From the NCBI RefSeq assembly GCF_009789555.1, contig NZ_CP046902.1, forward strand, positions 2,000,001 to 2,064,000: a stretch of 64,000 nt of DNA, in the 5' to 3' direction. Made by a program: the position numbers and the translations under genes. Below are positions 58,513 to 64,000 of the stretch, piece by piece (position 1 is the first letter of the stretch; every line of letters starts with the position of its first letter). The DNA is from Stutzerimonas stutzeri. GTDB lineage: Bacteria; Pseudomonadota; Gammaproteobacteria; Pseudomonadales; Pseudomonadaceae. The notes below the pieces were generated by a model. It did not search any database, had not been told where the DNA came from, and worked only from the letters and a program-made list of their open reading frames with translations.

Positions 58513-60183
58513 TCAGGCGGCTTTCGTCTCGGCTTCGCACAGCGCCCGGTTCAATGCGCTGAACAGCGCACGGATACTGGCGGTGGTGATGTTTTCATCG
58601 ATGCCGATACCGTGCAGCGAGCGCCCGCCGTCCAGGCGCACCTCGATATAGGCCGCGGCCCTGGCATTGCTGCCGGCGCCGATCGAATGCTCGTAGTAGT
58701 CCATGATTTCCAGCTTGACCGGCAACCCGGCGACCAAGGCTTCCAGCGGGCCTTTGCCGATGCCGCGCCAGTGCATGATCTCACCGTCGCTGGCGACTTC
58801 CACGTCCACCGCACTGGTGCCGTTCTCTTCCTGCAAGCGATGGCTTTTCAGCGCATAGGGTGCGTTGGCATGAAGGTACTCGGCCTCGAGCAACGCGTAG
58901 ATCTGCTTGGCGCTCATCTCCAGACCGAGGCGATCGGTCTCCTTCTGTACCACCTGGCTGAACTCGATCTGCATGCGCCGTGGCAGGCTGATGCCGTACT
59001 CCTGCTCCAGCAGATAGGTGATACCGCCTTTGCCGGACTGGCTGTTGACGCGAATCACCGCCTCGTAGCTACGTCCGATGTCGGCCGGGTCGATGGGCAG
59101 GTAGGGCACCTCCCAGATGCCCTCCGGATCTTGCTGAGCGAAGCCCTTGCGAATCGCATCCTGGTGCGAGCCGGAGAATGCGGTATGGACCAGATCGCCC
59201 ACATAGGGATGCCGTGGATGCACCGGCAACTGGTTGCATTCCTCGACGACCTTGCGCACGGCGTCGATATCGGAGAAGTCCAGCTGCGGATCGACGCCCT
59301 GGCTGTACATGTTCAGGGCCACCGTAACCAGATCGACGTTTCCGGTGCGCTCGCCGTTGCCGAACAGGCAGCCTTCGACGCGATCGGCGCCGGCCATCAG
59401 GCCCAGCTCGGTGGCGGCGACGCCGGTGCCACGATCGTTGTGGGTGTGCAGGCTGATCAACACGCTGTCGCGCTTGTCGATGTGACGCCCGAAGTACTCG
59501 ATCTGGTCGGCATAGATATTCGGCGTCGCGGCTTCGATGGTGGCCGGCAGGTTGAGGATCAGCTTCTGGGCCGGCGTCGGTTGGAACACCTCGATCACCG
59601 CATTGCATACCTGGACCGCGAAATCGGTCTCGGTGGAGCTGAAAACCTCGGGCGAATACTCGAAGCGCCAACGGGTTTCAGGCGCTGCGTCGGCCAGGCG
59701 TTTGACGGTCCGTGCGGCGTTGACGGCAATCTGCACCACCCCAGCCTTGTCCTGGTTGAAGACGATGCGGCGAAAGCTCGGTGCGGTGGCGTTGTAGTAG
59801 TGCACGATGGCTTGCCTGGCGCCCTTGAGCGACTCGAAGGTGCGCTCGATCAGGTCGTCGCGGGCCTGGGTCAGAACCTGGATGGTCACGTCATCCGGAA
59901 TGTGGCCGCCCTCGATCAATTCGCGGACGAAGTCGAAGTCGGTCTGCGAGGCCGAGGGGAATCCGACCTCGATCTCCTTTACGCCGACCTGCACCAGCGT
60001 CTTGAAGAAACGCATCTTCTTTCCCGCATCCATTGGCTCGATCAGCGACTGGTTGCCGTCGCGCAGGTCGGAGCTCAGCCAGATGGGCGCGCGGGTGATC
60101 GTCTGTGACGGCCAGGTGCGGTCGGGCAGGTTGATGACCGGAAAAGCCCGATATTTTTTCGAAGGATCTTTGAGCATGGTCAT
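58513..60183 (-). CDS. leuA: LeuA, 2-isopropylmalate synthase
   Basis: The first enzyme of leucine synthesis, condensing acetyl-CoA with 2-oxoisovalerate. The 556-residue product is the longer type II class. The HMGL-like TIM barrel begins with APIWLSSDLRDGNQSLIEPM and contains HTHNDRGTGVAATELG. The C-terminal regulatory domain (about residues 430-556) normally binds leucine. The ATG at 60183 has AAGGA six bases upstream. It is divergent from the DUF2946 and oprC genes, an arrangement known in Pseudomonas. Confidence 0.97.
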   Translation of the reverse strand: MTMLKDPSKKYRAFPVINLPDRTWPSQTITRAPIWLSSDLRDGNQSLIEPMDAGKKMRFFKTLVQVGVKEIEVGFPSASQTDFDFVRELIEGGHIPDDVTIQVLTQARDDLIERTFESLKGARQAIVHYYNATAPSFRRIVFNQDKAGVVQIAVNAARTVKRLADAAPETRWRFEYSPEVFSSTETDFAVQVCNAVIEVFQPTPAQKLILNLPATIEAATPNIYADQIEYFGRHIDKRDSVLISLHTHNDRGTGVAATELGLMAGADRVEGCLFGNGERTGNVDLVTVALNMYSQGVDPQLDFSDIDAVRKVVEECNQLPVHPRHPYVGDLVHTAFSGSHQDAIRKGFAQQDPEGIWEVPYLPIDPADIGRSYEAVIRVNSQSGKGGITYLLEQEYGISLPRRMQIEFSQVVQKETDRLGLEMSAKQIYALLEAEYLHANAPYALKSHRLQEENGTSAVDVEVASDGEIMHWRGIGKGPLEALVAGLPVKLEIMDYYEHSIGAGSNARAAAYIEVRLDGGRSLHGIGIDENITTASIRALFSALNRALCEAETKAA

Positions 60184-60485
60184 GGCGTTTTCCTTGAGCG
60201 ACTCTCCGAACGCTGTGCGCAGGGAGAAGAAACAGGGCGGATCAATAGAGTTGATGGTTCGAATTTAGTGGCTGGCGATGGTTCATTGCAATGGTTTGGT
60301 AAAAATTGGTGTTTAAATCCAAAAATACGGAATGTGGAAGCATGTTTCATCGCTCAAGCTGCGCTGGCGTGGGCTGGATTGCTGAACGGTTGCGGCCCCA
60401 GGTCGCACTCACCGCCAATAGCCGACCGTGCCATCATCCGCACCCATCGAGCGGACAGGGCTGACGTCCGCGTTGAGGGCGTTGC
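60184..60485. other. leuA / DUF2946 divergent intergenic region
   Basis: A 302-base interval that must hold both promoters. The middle is AT-rich around 60280-60340. A short palindrome CATTGCAATG is at 60284-60293. I saw no leucine-rich leader peptide or clear attenuator ahead of leuA, and no recognisable copper-regulator box ahead of the DUF2946 gene. Confidence 0.4.
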
Positions 60486-60869
60486 GTGATTCGTAAAACA
60501 CACTTCACAGCAGGTCTCTGGCTTGGCCTTTTCGCCATGCTGATGATCCATGCCGGTCCGTTATATTCTGCCGTTCAAGCGGCCCGGGCGGCGAATGCAC
60601 ATCATCACCAGCATGCCGGACATGAGTCTGCCACCGCGCATGCCCACCATGGTCAGGGCATGGCCGGCGAGCCCGAATGGCTGGCGGCGCTGGAACTTTG
60701 CGGCTACTGCGAGCTGCTCACACTCAACCCACCGCTCACGCTTTCCGTCGCGCTGATCCTGCCTCGCCATGAACCGGCATATGTTCAACCGCTTCCCGAA
60801 CAACCGCTGCCGCAGGCCTTGCGCCGCAGCAGTGGCCATCCTCGTGCGCCTCCGCATAACCACTGCTGA
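60486..60869 (+). CDS. Histidine-rich DUF2946-type protein, upstream of a copper receptor
   Basis: A 127-residue protein with a hydrophobic N-terminal segment (GLWLGLFAMLMIHAGPLY), followed by a histidine-rich stretch (NAHHHQHAGHESATAHAHHG, about residues 37-56). The DUF2946 motif ELCGYCELLTLNPPLTLS follows, with a Cys-x-x-Cys pair, and the end is PHNHC. Genes of this family often sit beside copper-related TonB receptors, and a role in metal binding is likely but unproven. The start is GTG at 60486, with GAGGG seven bases upstream. oprC follows after 56 bases. Confidence 0.78.
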   Translation: MIRKTHFTAGLWLGLFAMLMIHAGPLYSAVQAARAANAHHHQHAGHESATAHAHHGQGMAGEPEWLAALELCGYCELLTLNPPLTLSVALILPRHEPAYVQPLPEQPLPQALRRSSGHPRAPPHNHC

Positions 60870-60925
60870 CAATCCTTGGCCACCTCATCGTGGCCCTACA
60901 TCATTTTGCAGAAGTGGATCTCTCT

Positions 60926-63112
60926 ATGCCCATCAATTCTCGTGGCCGTGAGGCGCGCGCGCGCCTGTCCGAGCGCTTTTCGATTCAACCGTTGCGTTTA
61001 CGCTGGCAATTCGCCCATGCGGCGCTGCTGGGAATGCTGGCCAGTGGCGCGCTGGCGGCTGAGGTTGACCATGCGGATCATGCGAGTACCGTCGAACTGG
61101 CGCCGATGGTCATCACCGGCGTTGGCCAGCAATCGCCGTTGACGGTGGTGACCGATCCGAAGATTCCGAGACAGCCGGTACCGGCCAGCGATGGCGCGGA
61201 CTATCTGAAAACCATCCCGGGCTTCTCCGCCGTGCGCAACGGCGGCGTCAATGGCGATCCGGTGTTTCGGGGCATGTTCGGCTCGCGGCTGAAATTGCTC
61301 AGCAATGGCGGCGAAATGCTCGGCGCCTGCCCGAATCGTATGGATTCGCCAAGCTCGTACATCAGCCCTGATACGTTCGACAAGCTGACGGTCATCAAGG
61401 GGCCTCAAAGTGTGCTGTGGGGGCCGGGCGCTTCGGCTGCCACCGTACTGTTCGAGCGCGAGCCGGAGCAGTTCAGCGAACCTGACTACCGTATCAACGG
61501 GAGTCTGCTGGTCGGCTCCAATGGCCGCTTCGATCGCAATCTGGATGCCGCTGCCGGCAACGAACAGGCGTATGCACGGTTGATGGCCAATAGCTCGCGG
61601 GCCGACGACTACGATGACGGAAACGGAGATACCGTGCCGTCGCGCTACGCCAAATGGAACACGGACATCGCGCTGGGCTGGACGCCGGATGCCGACACGC
61701 TGGTCGAATTGACTGCCGGGCGCGGTGACGGCGAGGCGCGCTACGCCGGGCGTGGCATGGATGGCAGTCAGTTCCAGCGTGAAAGCCTGGGGCTGCGTTT
61801 GAACAAAACCAATATCGGCGAGACGTTCTACGGGCTGGAGGCGCAGCTGTACTACAACTACGCCGACCACATCATGGACAACTACAGCCTGCGCGACTTT
61901 GTCCCGACGCCGATGATGCCGATGCCCACTCTTTCGCACGTGGACCGTCGCACGCTTGGCGGGCGGCTGGTCGGGACCTGGCAATGGAGCGAGGTCGAAT
62001 TGAAGGCGGGGGTCGATGCGCAGCGCAGCGAACATCGCAAGGTGATGAACCCGGCGGGAGCGGTCAATCAAATGGTCTCGGCGGCGGGAAGCAATGCGCT
62101 GCCGTGGGTGCCGGACGCCATGCTGCACAGCTATGGTCTGTTCGGCGAGCTGAGCTGGGATGTGACCGATACCCGGAAGGTCATCGGCGGTCTGCGCATC
62201 GACTGGCATGAGGCTGAGGATCGCCGCGAATTCTTCCGAAGCCATGACCTGTCGAGCATGCCCATGGTCTCGCGTGACTGGGACAACCCCAGCGCTGGCG
62301 AGACGCGGCGCGACACCTTGTACAGCGGCTTCCTGCGCTATGAAGAAGCACTCGTCAGCCTGCCGCTGACCTGGTACGCCGGTCTCGGTCATGCCGAGCG
62401 TTTCCCCGATTACTGGGAACTGTTCGTCTCCAACCCGGGGCCGCTGGGTTCCGTCCAGCCGTTCGAATCGGTCCGCCCTGAGAAGACCACGCAGCTCGAT
62501 GTCGGGCTGCAGTACGCCGAGGGGCCATGGGAGGCCTGGGTGTCGGCTTACGCCGGAGTGGTCGAGGACTACATCCTGTTCAGCTACGTGCCTGGCGCGA
62601 TGGCCAGCATGACGCGCGCCCAGGTCAGCAACATCGACGCGACGATCGCGGGCGCCGAGATGGGCGCGGGTTATCGCTTCACCGACCACTGGAAGGGTGA
62701 TGCGAGCCTGGCCTACGCCTGGGGCGAAAACCGCAGTGACGGTGGTGCCATGCCGCAGATTCCTCCGCTCGAGGGGCGCCTCGGACTGACCTACGAACGT
62801 GACGACTGGAGCGCGAGCGGGCTCTGGCGCGTGGTTGCGGCGCAGCACCGGGTGGCGCAGCACCAGGGCACCGTGGTCGGCAAGGATTTCGACGACAGCG
62901 ACGGGTTCGGTGTGCTGGCGCTCAACGGCGCGTATCGGCTCGACCAACACCTCAAGCTCAGTGCCGGTATCGACAACCTGCTGGACAAGCGCTACAGCGA
63001 ACACCTCAATCTGGCTGGCAGTGCCGGGTTCGCCGATTACGGGCTCGATGCAACCCGGCGCGTCAACGAGCCCGGTCGAACCTACTGGGCACGGTTGGAC
63101 ATGAGCTTCTGA
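60926..63112 (+). CDS. oprC: OprC/NosA, TonB-dependent copper receptor
   Basis: A 728-residue outer-membrane receptor with a long signal sequence (about 45 residues), a plug domain with ASDGADYLKTIPGFSAVRNGG and VFRGMFGSRLKLL, and a 22-strand barrel ending in aromatic F (TYWARLDMSF). OprC binds copper through a CxxxM-HxM site; here this is seen as Cys135-Met139 (CPNRM) and His315-Met317 (HIM), both in place. In P. stutzeri the homologue NosA is needed for copper delivery to nitrous oxide reductase. The ATG at 60926 is chosen over an upstream one at 60890. The DUF2946 gene is directly upstream. Confidence 0.92.
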   Translation: MPINSRGREARARLSERFSIQPLRLRWQFAHAALLGMLASGALAAEVDHADHASTVELAPMVITGVGQQSPLTVVTDPKIPRQPVPASDGADYLKTIPGFSAVRNGGVNGDPVFRGMFGSRLKLLSNGGEMLGACPNRMDSPSSYISPDTFDKLTVIKGPQSVLWGPGASAATVLFEREPEQFSEPDYRINGSLLVGSNGRFDRNLDAAAGNEQAYARLMANSSRADDYDDGNGDTVPSRYAKWNTDIALGWTPDADTLVELTAGRGDGEARYAGRGMDGSQFQRESLGLRLNKTNIGETFYGLEAQLYYNYADHIMDNYSLRDFVPTPMMPMPTLSHVDRRTLGGRLVGTWQWSEVELKAGVDAQRSEHRKVMNPAGAVNQMVSAAGSNALPWVPDAMLHSYGLFGELSWDVTDTRKVIGGLRIDWHEAEDRREFFRSHDLSSMPMVSRDWDNPSAGETRRDTLYSGFLRYEEALVSLPLTWYAGLGHAERFPDYWELFVSNPGPLGSVQPFESVRPEKTTQLDVGLQYAEGPWEAWVSAYAGVVEDYILFSYVPGAMASMTRAQVSNIDATIAGAEMGAGYRFTDHWKGDASLAYAWGENRSDGGAMPQIPPLEGRLGLTYERDDWSASGLWRVVAAQHRVAQHQGTVVGKDFDDSDGFGVLALNGAYRLDQHLKLSAGIDNLLDKRYSEHLNLAGSAGFADYGLDATRRVNEPGRTYWARLDMSF

Positions 63113-63164
63113 GTCTTCCGGACGATGGGGGAGCACGCGATGGCGCGGCTTCCCCGCATCACCC

Positions 63165-64000
63165 TCAGCTTTGCGGCGCGTGAGCTTCTTCGTGCCTGTC
63201 GGGGCGAGGCTGCTCGAGCATCGGTCGGCTGACCAACCGGTTGACCGAGCCGTAACCCTCGCGCATGTCCGCGCCACTTGGATGCTGGAAGACCCGCAGC
63301 CCGAATTCGGGCAGGATCGCGAGCAAGTGATCGAAAATGTCCGACTGGATGCTTTCGTACTTCACCCACTCCACTGTATTGGTGAAGCAGTAGATTTCCA
63401 GCGGCAATCCATCGGCCGTCGGGCTGAGTTGGCGCACCATCAGCGTCATGTCCTGATGGATATAGCGGTGGCTGCGCAGGTAGCGCTCGACATAGGCCCT
63501 GAAGCTGCCGATGTTGGTGATGCGCCGGGTATTGACCGGCTCCTTGCCGCGCTCTTCGAGCTTGGCGTTCCAGTCGTCGATCTCCCGACGTTTTTCCGTC
63601 AGGTAATCGTCCAGCAGGTTGAAACGGTGCAGATGCTCGCATTCTTCCGGGTTGAGGAAATGCACGCTCTGCTGGTCCAGATAGACGCTGCGCTTGATCC
63701 GCCGCCCGCCGCTTTCCTGCATGCCCCGCCAGTTCTTGAACGAGTCGCTGATGAAGCGTTTGGTCGGAATACTGGTGATGGTCTTGTCCCAGTTCTGCAC
63801 CTTCACCGTATGCAGGGCGATGTCGATGACGTCGCCGTCGGCGTTGAGTTGCGGCACCTCGATCCAGTCGCCGACACGGATGATGTCGTTCGAGGAAATC
63901 TGCACGCTGGCCACCAGCGAGAGGATGGTGTCCTGGAAGATCAGCATCAGCACCGCCGCCATCGCACCGAGTCCTGAAAGCAGGATCAGCGGCGAGCGGT
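63165..64000 (-). CDS. MscS-family mechanosensitive channel (YbdG-like), 5' end outside the window
   Basis: The C-terminal 278 codons or so of an MscS-type channel. The window edge cuts the 5' part. The visible N-terminal portion is the pore helix and start of the beta domain: GLGAMAAVLMLIFQDTILSLVASVQISSNDIIRVGDWIEVPQLNADGDV is the usual order (shortened here: DIIRVGDWIEV). IPTKRFISDSFKNWRGMQESGGRRIKRSV follows, which is typical of YbdG/MscM-like proteins with a large C-terminal soluble domain. It is convergent with oprC. It probably protects cells against osmotic downshock. Confidence 0.85.
   Translation of the reverse strand, partial: RSPLILLSGLGAMAAVLMLIFQDTILSLVASVQISSNDIIRVGDWIEVPQLNADGDVIDIALHTVKVQNWDKTITSIPTKRFISDSFKNWRGMQESGGRRIKRSVYLDQQSVHFLNPEECEHLHRFNLLDDYLTEKRREIDDWNAKLEERGKEPVNTRRITNIGSFRAYVERYLRSHRYIHQDMTLMVRQLSPTADGLPLEIYCFTNTVEWVKYESIQSDIFDHLLAILPEFGLRVFQHPSGADMREGYGSVNRLVSRPMLEQPRPDRHEEAHAPQS

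Noticed and set aside
60184..60485. A leucine leader peptide and attenuator ahead of leuA
   Set aside because: No short frame with a run of leucine codons and no terminator hairpin ahead of leuA could be found.
60998..63277. A 759-codon open frame on the minus strand opposite oprC
   Set aside because: It is antisense to the copper receptor, is rich in Arg, His and Ala as expected of shadow frames, and has no signature.
1..64000. CRISPR arrays, rRNA genes or intact insertion sequences
   Set aside because: No regularly spaced direct repeats, rRNA signatures or transposase frames were seen anywhere in the window.

Overview
The window is GC-rich chromosomal DNA from a gammaproteobacterium, most likely a Pseudomonas or Stutzerimonas (P. 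stutzeri group) species. This is an inference from gene content and order: leuA beside a copper-type TonB receptor (OprC/NosA), the blocks queA-tgt-yajC-secDF, suhB/trmJ-cysE-iscRSUA-hscBA-fdx-iscX-ndk-rlmN-pilW-rodZ-ispG-hisS-yfgM-bamB-der, and pepA-holC-valS are typical of Pseudomonadaceae. No rRNA, CRISPR array, intact insertion sequence or intact prophage was seen. One tRNA gene, tRNA-Leu(CAA), is present.

Layout. 1-4.1 kb: methionine synthesis (5' end of metR, metE) interrupted by an exoD-like gene, with a perfect MetR-type site upstream of metR. 4.1-14.1 kb: housekeeping and accessory genes: ybaK, mltF, a GIY-YIG protein, a glutathione transferase-like protein, uppP, yejK, two MFS transporters, a 40-residue membrane micro-protein overlapping an MFS stop codon, a GNAT acetyltransferase, rlmF and a small winged-helix protein. 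14.1-21.3 kb: nhaD, valS, a small conserved gene, holC and pepA, all on the minus strand. 21.35-23.8 kb: an accessory insertion between pepA and lptFG, with a frameshifted tyrosine-recombinase remnant, a VOC protein and a two-gene membrane/periplasmic module of unknown function. 23.8-33.6 kb: lptFG, an RDD protein, a cold-shock protein, tRNA-Leu, the queuosine genes queA-tgt, and yajC-secD-secF.

33.6-51.2 kb: a long, almost uninterrupted block of conserved genes: suhB (minus), then trmJ, cysE, the complete isc iron-sulfur cluster operon with an IscR-type operator, ndk, the rlmN-pilW-rodZ-ispG-hisS-yfgM-bamB run and der. Many neighbours overlap by 1-14 bases or sit within about 30 bases, so translational coupling is likely. 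Several products depend on the isc machinery in the same block (RlmN and IspG are 4Fe-4S enzymes, and IscR carries a cluster).

51.2-64 kb: an aminotransferase/omega-amidase pair (YbdL-YafV type), two small membrane proteins (DUF2784 and YjdF types), a periplasmic endonuclease I, an EamA transporter, a markedly AT-rich two-gene islet (56.14-57.10 kb) of unknown function, a zinc alcohol dehydrogenase, leuA, a histidine-rich DUF2946 protein next to the copper receptor OprC/NosA, and the 3' part of a mechanosensitive channel gene cut by the window edge.

The best candidates for undescribed biology are the AT-rich gene pair at 56.1-57.1 kb, the pepA-lptF insertion with its module, and the 40-residue membrane protein coupled to the MFS transporter. 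None can be given a function from sequence alone.
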